A stretch of DNA of 64,000 bases from positions 62,001 to 126,000 of the forward strand of contig CAZSKN010000002.1 in NCBI GenBank assembly GCA_964607445.1, written 5' to 3'. The notes beneath the pieces are model-generated. The model did not search any database and was not told the origin of the DNA. It saw only the letters and a program-made list of their open reading frames with translations. The DNA is from CALCKU01 sp964607445. Lineage in GTDB: Bacteria > Pseudomonadota > Alphaproteobacteria > Caulobacterales > Maricaulaceae. How positions within the stretch are numbered: the stretch's first letter is position 1; the number at the start of each line of letters is the position of its first letter. Position numbers and translations under genes: made by a program. Of this stretch, positions 34,456-45,500 are shown piece after piece.

Positions 34456-35515
34456 AGGCTGATCTGTAATCAGATATTTCGCGCGCGGTTTTAATGGCGG
34501 CGATTAAACTCTCTGCACGGGCTTTGTTGTGTCCGGCAATATTAAATGCCGTGCCATGATCGGGCGAGGTACGGATGATAGGTAAGCCTAATGTGATATT
34601 GACCCCGCCGTGAAAATCCAGTGTTTTTACGGGGATAAGCCCTTGGTCGTGATACATTGCCAAAACCGCGTCATATCCCATGCGAGCCTCTGCGTGAAAC
34701 AATGTATCGGCAGGTTGGGCATCTGTCACGGTCAAACCTTCCGCGCGCAATATTGCTGCGGCCGGATTTATAATATCCTGTTCCTCATATCCCAGCGCTC
34801 CGTCTTCACCCGCATGTGGATTTAATCCGGTGAGCGCTATGCGGGGACGGGGAATGCCAAAATCGGTTTGCAAAGCTGCATTCAGGACGCGGGTACGATT
34901 TAAAATAATATCCGTCGTCAGGCTTTGTGTCGCTTTTTTTAACGACATATGCACGGTCGCCAGCGCAACGCGCAATCCGCCGCCGGGTAAATGCCGACCG
35001 CTGGCTAACATCATAACAGGGCCACGTGCTTGCGGGGCTTGTATATAGGGCCCGTGATCATGGGCATTTCGGGTTAATGCGCCCAGAAACTCTGTATGCC
35101 CGGCATGTTGAAATCCGGCTTTATATAAAATGTCCTTTGAGATCGGATTGGTGATAATCGCGGCGGCTTCGCCGCTTAGGGCTAAGGCGACGGCGTGGGA
35201 TATACTGGCTGTAATCGCCGGAGCGTTTTGAGGGTCGGCTTGATGTGATATGATCATCTCACCCCCCTGGTTGTCAGGATCCAGAGGTAATATTGGCAAG
35301 GACGTGGCAAAGACATCTCGGGCCTGTCTGATATGTTTTATCTCGGTCACAGGCACATCAGAGTATAGCGGCTTTGGCGCGATCACCGCAAATATATATT
35401 TAGGATCACCGCGCAGGGCTTGCCATGCTTTAGTGGTAATTTCAGGCCCAATTCCGGCCGGGTCGCCCATTGTAACTAATAGAGGTGGCTGTGACCGCGT
35501 ATGATCAGGGCGCAT
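34445..35515 (-). CDS. pdxA: 4-hydroxythreonine-4-phosphate dehydrogenase
   Basis: PdxA oxidises 4-phosphohydroxy-L-threonine in DXP-dependent pyridoxal phosphate synthesis. VTMGDPAGIGPEI marks the N-terminus, and metal ligands occur in AGHTEFLG and MYHDQGLIPVK. GGVNITLGLPIIRTSPDHGTA is the C-terminal signature, present here as NITLGLPIIRTSPDHGTA. I chose the ATG at 35515 because GGGAG lies six bases upstream; an ATG at 35530 is possible. It follows surA by about 20 bases. Confidence 0.95.
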   Translation of the reverse strand: MRPDHTRSQPPLLVTMGDPAGIGPEITTKAWQALRGDPKYIFAVIAPKPLYSDVPVTEIKHIRQARDVFATSLPILPLDPDNQGGEMIISHQADPQNAPAITASISHAVALALSGEAAAIITNPISKDILYKAGFQHAGHTEFLGALTRNAHDHGPYIQAPQARGPVMMLASGRHLPGGGLRVALATVHMSLKKATQSLTTDIILNRTRVLNAALQTDFGIPRPRIALTGLNPHAGEDGALGYEEQDIINPAAAILRAEGLTVTDAQPADTLFHAEARMGYDAVLAMYHDQGLIPVKTLDFHGGVNITLGLPIIRTSPDHGTAFNIAGHNKARAESLIAAIKTAREISDYRSAYAG

Positions 35516-35535
35516 ATCAGCTCCCGTCATAGGGG

Positions 35536-36795
35536 CTAGCGTAAGACAATTGTCGCTTTTCGGCGCATATCTCTGAGGTGGCGCTTTGAGGCTTGGGCAA
35601 GTTGTTGATCTGTTAGTCGATTTTCAACTTCGTCGCGGGTCGGGATGTTTTTACCCGTTATCCGACGGTCACATACCATAATGGCGACAGGGCCGCGCGC
35701 TGTTTCAATCGGATCGGATAAACCGTTGATCTCAATATCGTCAATGGCGTTCAACATGGTTTCAGCCATGTCAGATGTCTTGATTTCCCCCATATCAGCC
35801 GAGGCCAGATTGTCTTGGGCATTCACATCCTTTGTCAGACTTTCGCAAGATGTCAGACTTGTCTTTAACTCTGTAAGCCGGGTAACGGCCGCGTCCATTT
35901 CACCCGGGTCTTTGACCGGTACATTGACTTGTTTAAGTTTGTATACAGTATCGGATTCTGAAATTTGTTTGTCGAGTAGGGCAATCACATAGACGCCGCC
36001 GGGTACTTGTATAGGGTCTGAAACCGAGCCCTTTTCCATATTTATAATGGCGCTATTGATCTCTTCGCGTAATTCGCCTTCGCGCACCCATCCGACATCG
36101 CCGCCTTTAGCGGCTGTCGGGGCAGATGAAAATTGTTGGGCCAGAAGTGGAAAAGGTGCGCCTTGTCCGACTTGCTGGATCATAGCGCGTGCGCCTTCCA
36201 TAGCGCCGTCCATGCCGCCAATGTCCGGCGTGGCCTCGATATAGATTTCTGCGACCCGGTAATTCGGTTGGGACGCATTTGCTGAAAGCCGATTAATGGT
36301 CTCGTTTATTTGCGCATCACTAATGCGGATACGAGACCCAAATAGACCGTTTACAATACGTTGCCACGCGATTTCAGAGCGCACCTGATCCCGGAGAGTT
36401 TCGATAGATACACCGGCTTCGGCAAGACGTGAGATAACATCTTGGGGTTCCAGCCCATTGCGCGAAAATAGGCGCGCAACCGAGCGGTTGATCTCTTCAT
36501 CGCCAATACTTTGTTCAAATTTTTCCGCCTCTTGCATTTGTAAATGCTCATCAATTAAATTGCGAAGCGCTTGGCGTTGAATGCGCTTTAGCGTATCTTC
36601 ATTACGATCCGCGCCCGTTGTCGCCATCATAAACAAGACCCGCTGGGTTAGGTCGCGATTGGTGACAATATCATCATTAATAACAGCCGCTATACCGTGA
36701 GATTGCTGCGCCAGACTCATTTGAGGGCTTACCATTAAGCCGAGCGACCCCAAGAGTGTCAGAGCTGTGCGTATTGTGGCGTTAGAGTTTTTCAT
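35536..36795 (-). CDS. surA: Periplasmic peptidyl-prolyl isomerase/chaperone SurA
   Basis: SurA escorts outer-membrane proteins such as LptD through the periplasm. The ATG at 36795 gives a 419-residue precursor with signal peptide (TALTLLGSLGLMVSPQMSLAQ). A SurA N-terminal helical domain (~30-150) follows. One parvulin-type domain (~175-280) contains the FSSAPTAAKGGDVGWV signature, and a second, poorly conserved one lies at ~285-395. An upstream in-frame extension lacks signal-peptide sense. Position between lptG and pdxA supports the call. Confidence 0.93.
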   Translation of the reverse strand: MKNSNATIRTALTLLGSLGLMVSPQMSLAQQSHGIAAVINDDIVTNRDLTQRVLFMMATTGADRNEDTLKRIQRQALRNLIDEHLQMQEAEKFEQSIGDEEINRSVARLFSRNGLEPQDVISRLAEAGVSIETLRDQVRSEIAWQRIVNGLFGSRIRISDAQINETINRLSANASQPNYRVAEIYIEATPDIGGMDGAMEGARAMIQQVGQGAPFPLLAQQFSSAPTAAKGGDVGWVREGELREEINSAIINMEKGSVSDPIQVPGGVYVIALLDKQISESDTVYKLKQVNVPVKDPGEMDAAVTRLTELKTSLTSCESLTKDVNAQDNLASADMGEIKTSDMAETMLNAIDDIEINGLSDPIETARGPVAIMVCDRRITGKNIPTRDEVENRLTDQQLAQASKRHLRDMRRKATIVLR

Positions 36796-36985
36796 GTTTA
36801 CTCTTTTGTTATGTGCGTCTCCGCTTATGAAAGACGGATGGGCGGGGTTATCAAAATAAAAGCACTTTGGCAATTCATCTAAGTCCATTCAGTATAGACG
36901 GTCATGCAGTCTAGTGGGTCTATGCCATAATAATAATTAAAATACAGATAGAATTCATATCAATTCAATGTGAAAATTGTCTTAT

Positions 36986-38080
36986 TTAGCCATCTTCAAT
37001 TTTTGCCAGATAAGCCATGCCGCAAAAAAGCACAAAAAACGGGATAATCCATACGGCCAGAGCGGGTGGCAGGACGCCTATCTCCCCAAAGGCGCCGATA
37101 ATACTATCGATGAAGAAAACGGCAAAGCCAAGTGTCGCCCCGAATATCATCAGCCGTAATGTTCCGCCTTCACGGGACAGATGCATAGAGGCCCCCGCGG
37201 CGATAAAGGTCATAGCAATCAGCATAACCGGTAATGATAACAAGCGGTGAAATTGCATGTTCAACCGTGTTGTTGAAAATCCGGCCAATTGCATGCGTTT
37301 AATTTCACGGGGTAATTGCCAAAAGGCAGGCAGGCTTTTTGTAGTGATAGCCTTATCTAAATCTTGCGCGGCCAAAGTTGTAGGCAGTGAGAGAAAAGCG
37401 ATATCGGAACTCACGCCGTCAGAACTATTTTCGATCACATTGGAAAGTTTCCAATATCCTGTCGTCCATATTGCAGAGGCCGCATCCAGCCTGTGCGAAA
37501 ATTGTGTCTTGCCGCTTGTGTCGGTTTTAAACACCCAGAATTTGACATTTTGCAAGGTTTGGGTGGAGATATCTATGTCTTGAGCGCGAATAACGGTTTG
37601 TCCGGTTTCGGACCCTTCGCGCATCCAAATGATATCATCCTTTGTGAGGTAAGCCTGTGATCCTGTATATTTTGCGACATAATCACTATGCAAATTTATG
37701 GCCCGAGAGGCGAGAGGGTTAAATATCACAGCCCACAAAACCCCCAGCATGGCTGTGACGAAAAGAGCCGGTGTTAAAAAGCGCCATGCCGAGAGGCCTG
37801 ACGCGCGCAAAACAATCAACTCGCTGCGCCGGTTCAGGTCAAATAATGTACCCATAACGCCAAATAACACGACAAAGGGGATGGTTTGTTCAATCAGCTT
37901 TGGCGCTTTGAACATTGTAAGAATAAAAATCTGAAAAGATGAAATCGTCCCATCGGCACTATATTTGCGCGTACCCTCGACAAAATCGACCAGCATAATG
38001 ATCCCCGTGACAATCACAAATGTCAGACAGAGGCCATAGAGAATGCGGCGGGCGATATAGCGGTTGAGCGTGGAGGTCAT
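36986..38080 (-). CDS. lptG: LPS export permease LptG
   Basis: One of two permeases of the LptB2FG ABC machine that extracts lipopolysaccharide from the inner membrane. About 364 residues with three membrane helices at each end (~12-35, 60-80, 98-118; ~270-290, 300-320, 335-355) around a periplasmic jellyroll. N-terminal TLNRYIARRILYG is typical. The ATG at 38080 overlaps the lptF stop as ATGA, a better start than the ATG two codons earlier. Confidence 0.95.
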   Translation of the reverse strand: MTSTLNRYIARRILYGLCLTFVIVTGIIMLVDFVEGTRKYSADGTISSFQIFILTMFKAPKLIEQTIPFVVLFGVMGTLFDLNRRSELIVLRASGLSAWRFLTPALFVTAMLGVLWAVIFNPLASRAINLHSDYVAKYTGSQAYLTKDDIIWMREGSETGQTVIRAQDIDISTQTLQNVKFWVFKTDTSGKTQFSHRLDAASAIWTTGYWKLSNVIENSSDGVSSDIAFLSLPTTLAAQDLDKAITTKSLPAFWQLPREIKRMQLAGFSTTRLNMQFHRLLSLPVMLIAMTFIAAGASMHLSREGGTLRLMIFGATLGFAVFFIDSIIGAFGEIGVLPPALAVWIIPFFVLFCGMAYLAKIEDG

Positions 38081-39201
38081 GACCATTTTACAGGCAGTAT
38101 CATTTTATGAAGAGCTTGGGCGCGGCGTCGATTGAGCAAATACCAAGCACAGGCGAAACATAGGGCAAGAGGAAGGCCGTATTGCAGGCTGTTTAGGGCG
38201 GCATTTTTTTCTGCTGCCGATGCGATTGAAAACCCCAAAAGCCGAATTGAAAAGCCGATGACAGCACATATTGTTATACGCCGACCATATCCCATACGTT
38301 GATATTGCCCGCGGATAAGAAAGCTTAGAGCAAGTAAGGTCAACCCGATATTATAAAGCGGTGCAGAGAGGCGCGCATGACCTTCGGAAAGTAATTCTGC
38401 GCGTTGGTGTTCATGTGTGAATTGTCGGGAATCAGGGCGTAAGAGTTCGTGTAAAAACCGATCCGATGCCTTAAGGCGCATGACAGGGTCCGCGGTTAAA
38501 ATTTCAGTGAGATCGATTTCATCACGATCGACCTCTAAAACCCGTAAACTTTTATCGTCTTGTACCTGTTGGTAGCTGGCATTGAGTAAGACAAAGCGTG
38601 CATATTGATTGTTTTGTATAAGAATGCCGCTTTGTGCGATATATGTCAGCGGGCGCTCGCTGTCGCGAATATCATAAATAAGTACGTCGCGCATATGTCC
38701 ATTAGGCAGGACGTCTTGGGCATATATTGTCAGGCCCGGTGTGGGGGATATAAAATCGCCAGCCTGAACCATTTGCGAGGCTACATCTGTACGCACCTCG
38801 AATAAGGCTTGCCGCATATGTCGAAAGGCCAGAGGCTGCACAATAATATTTATAATCAGGTGAAATATCATGGCATAGCTGGCGAGTCTCAGCGCGGGGC
38901 TAGTGATTTGCCACGGGCTAAAGCCTGACGCTTTTGCGACCATAAGTTCACTGTCCACAGTTAGGCGGTTAAAGGCGTAAAGTATCGCCATAAATGTAGC
39001 GAGTGGCAGTATGATTGCGATAAGTTGGGGGAGGGCCAGCAGGGTGATTTTAAAAAAGATCAGGGCCGATTGTCGATTTTCGACAATGAGATCTAGGGTC
39101 GATAGGCTTTGCGTGAGTAAAGCTAAAGCCGTCAAAGCTGACAAAGCCATCAGCAAGGGCCATAAGGCTTGTTGCCAAAAATAGCGTTGAAGTAAGGTCA
39201 C
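38077..39201 (-). CDS. lptF: LPS export permease LptF
   Basis: Partner of LptG with the same six-helix, jellyroll architecture (374 residues). MTLLQRYFWQQALWPLL and the helix NRLTVDSELMVAKASGFSPW are typical of LptF; the latter is the coupling helix that contacts LptB. The start codon is GTG at 39201. It is divergent from pepA, as in many proteobacteria, and heads the envelope operon. lptB is not in the window. Confidence 0.94.
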   Translation of the reverse strand: MTLLQRYFWQQALWPLLMALSALTALALLTQSLSTLDLIVENRQSALIFFKITLLALPQLIAIILPLATFMAILYAFNRLTVDSELMVAKASGFSPWQITSPALRLASYAMIFHLIINIIVQPLAFRHMRQALFEVRTDVASQMVQAGDFISPTPGLTIYAQDVLPNGHMRDVLIYDIRDSERPLTYIAQSGILIQNNQYARFVLLNASYQQVQDDKSLRVLEVDRDEIDLTEILTADPVMRLKASDRFLHELLRPDSRQFTHEHQRAELLSEGHARLSAPLYNIGLTLLALSFLIRGQYQRMGYGRRITICAVIGFSIRLLGFSIASAAEKNAALNSLQYGLPLALCFACAWYLLNRRRAQALHKMILPVKWS

Positions 39202-39336
39202 GGCGCTTTGCGCTCTTTAAAATCTATATCTTATCGTCATATCAGGGCTTCTATATCACCTTGCATTGGTTTACCACATATAAGACATTACAGCGAGGAC
39301 AGGGTGCCTCATATATCATGATAGAAAGATAATTTT

Positions 39337-40812
39337 ATGAAAGTCAGTTTCATTGCCGATAAACCCGTTACCTCCGGCACAGCGATTATTCCGGTTTTTA
39401 AAGGCGGAAAAGCGTATGGCGCCGCGAAAGCCTATCTGCAATCCTTAGGCTCGCATTATAAAAACGCTGCGAAAGCCGCGGGCTTTACGGGCCAAGCCGG
39501 TAAGTCTTTTAGCCTTTACGCGCCCCAGGATATCACGGCGAGCCGTCTTATTATCGTAGGTGCTGGTGATAAAGATAAATTTGATGCCGAAATGTTTGGG
39601 GCTAAAATCGCCAAATCCTTATTGTTGTCAGGTGAAACCAGCCTGACATTTCATTTAGGTGGGGCCGGTATCAGCCCTGACGCGGCCGCGCGGGCTGTCA
39701 TTGGCGCGCGATTGGCGTCTTATAGATTTGATAATTACCGGACAAAATTATCTGCGGATAAAAAACCAAGCGTTAAAGGTATTAAAATTGCCCATGACGA
39801 ACCGGCCAAAGCCCGGGCCTCTTATAAAAATTATTACGGCCCGGTTTGCGATGGACAGATTTATGCGCGCGATCTGGTCTCAGAACCCCCGAATAAGCTA
39901 TATCCCGCGAGCTATGCCAAGCGGATAAAAGCCTTAGAGAGCCTAGGTCTTAAGGTTGAAATATTGGGAGAAAAAAAGATGACGAGCCTTGGGATGCACG
40001 CTTTGGTGGGCGTTGGTCTGGGGTCTGAACGCGAATCAAAAATGGTTATCATGAAATGGAATGGCGGCAAGTCGGGGGACAAGCCTGTCTGTCTTGTCGG
40101 CAAAGGTGTGACCTTTGATACGGGCGGCATTTCGTTGAAGCCCGGTGCGAATATGTGGGATATGAAAGGCGATATGGGCGGCTCGGCGGCCGTCGTGGGC
40201 GCGATGCATGCTTTGGCGGCGCGTAATGCCAAAGCGAATGTAATCGGGATTGTCGGCCTTGTCGAAAATATGCCGGATGGCAAAGCCCAATTGCCCGGCG
40301 ATGTTATTACCTCTATGTCGGGTCAAACCATTGAAGTTCAAAACACAGATGCAGAAGGACGACTTGTTCTGGCGGACGCGCTGCATTATGCGCGCACGAA
40401 ATATAAGCCAAAAGCCATGATAAATTTGGCGACGCTCACAGGGGCGATTATTATTTCTCTGGGTCATGAACATGCAGGTCTGTTTTCCAATAACGATGAC
40501 TTGGCCACCCAAATTCTGGCGGCGTCTGATACAACAACGGAAAAAACTTGGCGTTTACCCCTCGGGCCGCATTATGACCGTCTGATTGATAGCCCGAATG
40601 CCGATATGAAAAATATTGGTGGACGCGGAGCGGGGTCTATTACCGCGGCGCAATTTTTACAACGGTTTGTCGGCAATACGCCGTGGGCACATTTAGATAT
40701 TGCCGGTACGGGTATGAAAAATGCACGCCATGACCCGCGCGAACCCGCCTTTGCCACCGGATTTGGTGCCCGCTTGCTTAATCGCTGGGTCGCCGATAAT
40801 TATGAGCGGTAA
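39337..40812 (+). CDS. pepA: Leucyl aminopeptidase
   Basis: A 491-residue M17 aminopeptidase that trims N-terminal residues from peptides in the cytosol. The two-metal site lies in VGKGVTFDTGGISLKP and MKGDMGGSAAV (~residues 251-290), with the signature NTDAEGRLVLADAL (~332-345) and the active-site Arg within it. The N-terminal domain (~1-165) has no catalytic residues. E. coli PepA also binds DNA; nothing here shows that. holC follows 17 bases downstream. Confidence 0.96.
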   Translation: MKVSFIADKPVTSGTAIIPVFKGGKAYGAAKAYLQSLGSHYKNAAKAAGFTGQAGKSFSLYAPQDITASRLIIVGAGDKDKFDAEMFGAKIAKSLLLSGETSLTFHLGGAGISPDAAARAVIGARLASYRFDNYRTKLSADKKPSVKGIKIAHDEPAKARASYKNYYGPVCDGQIYARDLVSEPPNKLYPASYAKRIKALESLGLKVEILGEKKMTSLGMHALVGVGLGSERESKMVIMKWNGGKSGDKPVCLVGKGVTFDTGGISLKPGANMWDMKGDMGGSAAVVGAMHALAARNAKANVIGIVGLVENMPDGKAQLPGDVITSMSGQTIEVQNTDAEGRLVLADALHYARTKYKPKAMINLATLTGAIIISLGHEHAGLFSNNDDLATQILAASDTTTEKTWRLPLGPHYDRLIDSPNADMKNIGGRGAGSITAAQFLQRFVGNTPWAHLDIAGTGMKNARHDPREPAFATGFGARLLNRWVADNYER

Positions 40813-40829
40813 AAGGACCACTAGCCGAC

Positions 40830-41291
40830 GTGGATATTAAGCAACAAACTGAGCATTGGTTCTATCATTTGGAAAGCGCAACATTAGAGAGCGTTTTGCC
40901 AGACCTTTTAGAAAAGGTTCTGGCGCGCGGCTGGACGGCTTTGGTCAAGACGGCCCCAGACCGTTTGGCCGACCTTGATAATTTTCTTTGGACCTATCGG
41001 GATGATGCGTTTTTACCGCATGGTCGCGATGATGAGCCGCAAGTCGAACACCATCCCATAAGACTGTCGTCAACCGCTCAAAATCCAGATGGCGTAGATG
41101 TGGTTGTCATTACAGATGGTAGTGCTTTTGCAGACCTTTCCGGTGTGACACGCCTCATTTTCATGATTAATGGCCGCAGCCAAACCGCCGTTGCGGAGGC
41201 TCGAAAACGCTGGAAACAGATAAAACAATCAGCTGTGCCCATGTCTTACTGGCAACAGGACGGGCGCGGCCAATGGGTTAAAAAGGCATAG
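40830..41291 (+). CDS. holC: DNA polymerase III subunit chi
   Basis: A 153-residue protein of the HolC family, which links the clamp loader to single-strand-binding protein. N-terminal FYHLESATLESVLPDLLEKVLARGW and central LDNFLWTYRDDAFLPHG are the family signatures, seen here as LWTYRDDAFLPHG. The start is GTG at 40830 after AAAAGGACC. The pepA-holC pairing is widespread in proteobacteria and supports the call. Confidence 0.94.
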   Translation: MDIKQQTEHWFYHLESATLESVLPDLLEKVLARGWTALVKTAPDRLADLDNFLWTYRDDAFLPHGRDDEPQVEHHPIRLSSTAQNPDGVDVVVITDGSAFADLSGVTRLIFMINGRSQTAVAEARKRWKQIKQSAVPMSYWQQDGRGQWVKKA

Positions 41292-41303
41292 GCGGAAACC
41301 CCT

Positions 41304-42518
41304 ATGACCTTGCGGATATCAAACCGGCAGGCCCGGGCTTTGATAATAGAGGCGTTGGATTTGGCGCGTGCGCCACGCGGTCAATATGTAACCCCCCAAC
41401 CGACACCGTCCGCCCCTATAGCCCCTTCAGTCAGTCAACAGGGTTCGGGGCAAGGGGTCATTGACCGCATGGGTTTTGTGCAACTCGATACAATACGTGC
41501 GGTGTCTCGCGCCCATCACCATATTCTCTGGAGTCGTGATCAAACCTATCGGGAGCCCGGACTGTGGGATATGTTGTCAAATCGGATGTTGTTTGAACAT
41601 TTCACCCATGACGCCTCTCTTTTGCCCATAGAGTTTTACCCGGTGTGGGGAAAACAGTTCCGGCGCATGTCGCAACGGTTTGCTCAGAAATCCAATTGGA
41701 ATATCTCTCCAAATCTGATTGCACAGGTTAAAGATAAAATCCGCCGCGAGGGGCCGCTATCCACCCATGCTTTTGATACCAAGGTGAAAGATAAATCTGT
41801 TATGTGGGCGCGTCCTCCGCATAAACAAGCGCTGGATTATTTGTGGTATATTGGCGAGCTAGCAACGTCACACCGCGAAAATTTCACAAAATATTATGAT
41901 ATCCCAGAACGCGTTATTCCCGCGCAATATCGACAGGCCATATTGTCTGATACCCAGCAAATCGACCGTCTCTGTGCAGGGGCTCTTGCCCGACTTATCT
42001 TTGCCACAGATAGTCAGCTCAAGGCCTTTTGGGATGTATGTAACCGCGCCGAGGTTACGGCTTGGCGGGCGCGCACGGAATTGATTGCGGTCGAGGTCGA
42101 GGCGCATGACGGGTCATGGATGCCTGCTTTTGCGCTTCCCGATATTGAAATCAGACTTGAAAATATCACACCGCCTACGTCCCGGATGCGGGTTCTTAAC
42201 CCTTTTGACCCTTTGACCCGTGATCGTAAACGCCTTATGCGCCTGTTCGGATTTGAATATAAGATTGAAATTTTTGTACCGGCTGCGAAACGTCGGTGGG
42301 GATATTATGTTTACCCGATTTTAGAAGGCGCAAGGTTTGTCGGGCGTATTGACTTAAAGGCTGATCGTAAAGCGCAAGGGGGAGATGGACATTTAAATAT
42401 ATTGGCATTTTGGCCCGAACCGGATGTCGATTGGACGGCGCGCCGACGCGCGAAGCTGGATTCTGAACTTTCACGTCTGGCCCGGTTTGCCGGTGTAAAA
42501 ACCGTCAGGCCGTGGTAG
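41304..42518 (+). CDS. Winged-helix protein of the YcaQ/AlkZ family
   Basis: A 404-residue protein of the HTH_42 (DUF1006) family. IDRMGFVQLDTIRAVSRAHHHILWSR (~50-75), seen here as GFVQLDTIRAVSRAHHHI, is the hallmark QxDxI region, with VLNPFDPLTRDRKRLMRLFGF near residue 298. Members such as E. coli YcaQ and Streptomyces AlkZ are DNA glycosylases that unhook interstrand crosslinks. It starts 12 bases after holC behind GGCGGAAA, so it is likely co-expressed with it. Confidence 0.92.
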   Translation: MTLRISNRQARALIIEALDLARAPRGQYVTPQPTPSAPIAPSVSQQGSGQGVIDRMGFVQLDTIRAVSRAHHHILWSRDQTYREPGLWDMLSNRMLFEHFTHDASLLPIEFYPVWGKQFRRMSQRFAQKSNWNISPNLIAQVKDKIRREGPLSTHAFDTKVKDKSVMWARPPHKQALDYLWYIGELATSHRENFTKYYDIPERVIPAQYRQAILSDTQQIDRLCAGALARLIFATDSQLKAFWDVCNRAEVTAWRARTELIAVEVEAHDGSWMPAFALPDIEIRLENITPPTSRMRVLNPFDPLTRDRKRLMRLFGFEYKIEIFVPAAKRRWGYYVYPILEGARFVGRIDLKADRKAQGGDGHLNILAFWPEPDVDWTARRRAKLDSELSRLARFAGVKTVRPW

Positions 42519-42529
42519 GGCGTGCTGTT

Positions 42530-45500
42530 CTATGAACAGCCTGTGGTTGCGCCGCAACTGTCGCATTTCTGGCAAGTTCCATTGCGGATAAGGGTAAAAT
42601 GCCCGCATTCAGGACACGCATCCCCCGTATAGCCACGAAACCGCGCCTGTTGTGCGGCGTTATTTGGGGGTGTGCGCTTGTCTGGCGCAATATGGGGGCG
42701 TCTTGCGGTGTCTACGGAATGGCTATCGGTCGGTGTTGACACTGTGGGGTCAGAAAGTGAGGTATAAAACGGTAAGACATTATCCTCACCTTCGGATTTA
42801 GCTGACCGTAAATAGCCTTTAGAATATCCGGGTAATAATAGCTGTTCATCTTCATGAGAGCCCGCAGGTGTGCGTCCGGACGGATTGCGTTCGCGCGCTC
42901 CGTCGCCCAAATGGTCGGTGGCGTGTGTTTCTTCTGTTACATGTGACAAATCCGTCCACCCCAGATAAGAAATACCTAACTCGCGAAAGATATAATCCAG
43001 AATGGAATTGGCAAAGCGGATATGATCATTGCCCTGTACGGGGCCAGAAGGCTCGAACCGGGTAAAGACAAAAGCTTCGACGAATTCTTCTAAGGGCACA
43101 CCATATTGTAACCCGATAGAGATCGCGATCGCGAAATTATTCATCAAAGACCGGAACGCCGCGCCTTCCTTGTGCATATCAATAAAGATCTCACCCAACC
43201 GTCCGTCTTTAAACTCTCCCGTATGTAAATATACTTTATGGCCACCTACGCTGGCCTTTTGTATATATCCGGTACGACGATCCGGCAGGCGGTTGCGCGC
43301 AATCGGTTTTTCAACAAGACGCTCAACGACTTTCTCGACAATACGTTCGGCCCCGATATGAGCGCGGGTCGCACTGCTGTCTTCCAGTACCTCTTCGAGG
43401 GCGTGTAGATCATCATGACCGAATATTGTACTGCTCAAGGGTTGGGATAGTTTTGACCCGTCTCGATAAAGCGCAACAGATTTCAACCCCGATGTCCAGG
43501 CTTGGTGATAGATATCTGCGCAATCGGACAGTGTCGCCTGTACGGGCATATTCACGGTTTTGGAAATCGCCCCCGAGATAAAGGGTTGGGCCGCTGCCAG
43601 CATATCTATATGGGCCTTGGCGGATAAAAAGCGTGTGCCGTACTGTCCGCAAGGTGTCGCGCAATCAAAAACGGGGAGATGTTCAGATTTCAGATGCGGC
43701 GCCCCTTCCAGCGTCATCGCCCCGGAACAATATCTATTGGCAGTATCTATATCTTCTGTGGGAAATCCTAAAATCGGCAGAAGGTCATGGCCGTGACTGT
43801 CTAATTGGGCTTTGGTCAAGCCCAGCCCGTCTATGCAGAACTCGTCACCCAGAATATCCCGTGTAAACACATAGCGTATATTAAAGGCCTCAGGCAGGGC
43901 GGCTTCAATCCGGGCAATTTCATAATCCGAAAATCCACGGGTTTTCAAGGCGTGGTGATGGAGCGCTGGGCTGTCCTTTAACGTGCCATGTCCTAAGGCA
44001 TAGCGGGTTATAGCTTCAATGTCAGGGGATGCGTAGCCAAGGGCTTGCAAGGCTTGGGGCACGGCCTGATTGATGATTTTGAAAAACCCGCCCCCGGCCA
44101 GTTTCTTGAATTTCACCAATGCGAAATCGGGTTCAATGCCTGTCGTCTCGCAATCCATTAAAAGACCAATTGTGCCTGTGGGGGCAATAACGCTGACTTG
44201 GGCGTTTCTAAATCCAAATTTTTTACCCAAACGTTCAGCCGATTTCCACTGGCTGACGGCCCGCTCACAAACGCCGTCAAAGGGACACATATCCGGGGTC
44301 AACCCGACAGGCTTATAGGACAAACCATCATAATTCACCCGATTTTCGGCGGCCCGGCGATGGTTCTGGATAACCCGCATCATCGGGTCTTTATTCTTGG
44401 CGAAGCGTGGAAACGCCCCCAGATGTTCTGCCATTTCGGCGGAAACACTATAAGCCGTGCCGGTTAAGAGAGCCGTTATGGCCCCGGTCGCAGACCGCGC
44501 TTGGGGACTATCATAGGCCATTCCGCAGGCCATTAATAACCCGCCCAGATTGGCATAACCAAGACCTAATGTACGAAAATTATAAGAGCGTTCGGCGATA
44601 GGTTTAGACGGAAATTGTGCCATCATGACAGAAATTTCGAGTGCTAATGTCCATAACCTGCTGGCATGTTCAAACGCGGGGATGTCAAATCCACCCGTCT
44701 CTGTTTTGAACCTGAGCAGGTTGAGGGAGGCGAGATTGCAGGCGGTATCCCCTAAGAACATATATTCCGAGCACGGATTTGAAGCGGTTATCTGGCCCGA
44801 GTTTGCACATGTGTTCCACGCATTAATCGTGTCATGAAATTGTACGCCCGGGTCGGCACAGGCCCAAGCCGCGCGGCTTATGCGCTCCCAGAGGTCACGC
44901 GCGCGTATATTTTTGGCCACGGCTCCGTCCGTGCGCCGGATCAGATCCCACCGTAAATTTTTGTCGACAGCCTCTAGAAAACGGTCCGTTACCCGAACAG
45001 AATTATTGGCATTCTGACCTGACACTGTAGCATAGGCTGCGCCGTCCCAATCTACGGAAAGCTCTTCTATATGGAGATTAGAAATGCCCTGACGGGCCAA
45101 TTCTATCGCCCGGTTTATGGCGCCGTCCGGCACGCCGTTTCGTCGTGCGGCTTTGATTTCCCGGGACAAGGCCGTGTTGTGTTGAGGGTCAAAACAGGTT
45201 TTGTCAGGGCCGGAACAATTCAGGCCAGCTTTCATCACGGCGTCCAGATGTCGTTTCAAGACCTTTGTCCCGGCCACAAGAGCCGCGACCTTCATATCTT
45301 CATTTGATTTCCAATTAATAAAGGCTTCAATGTCGGGATGGTCGATATCGACAATAACCATTTTGGCCGCGCGGCGTGTCGTGCCCCCAGACTTTATGGC
45401 CCCTGCGGATACGTCTCCGATTTTCAAAAAACTCATTAATCCGGAGGAGGCTCCGCCACCCGATAGGGATTCTCCGGCGCCGCGCAAGACGGAGAAATTT

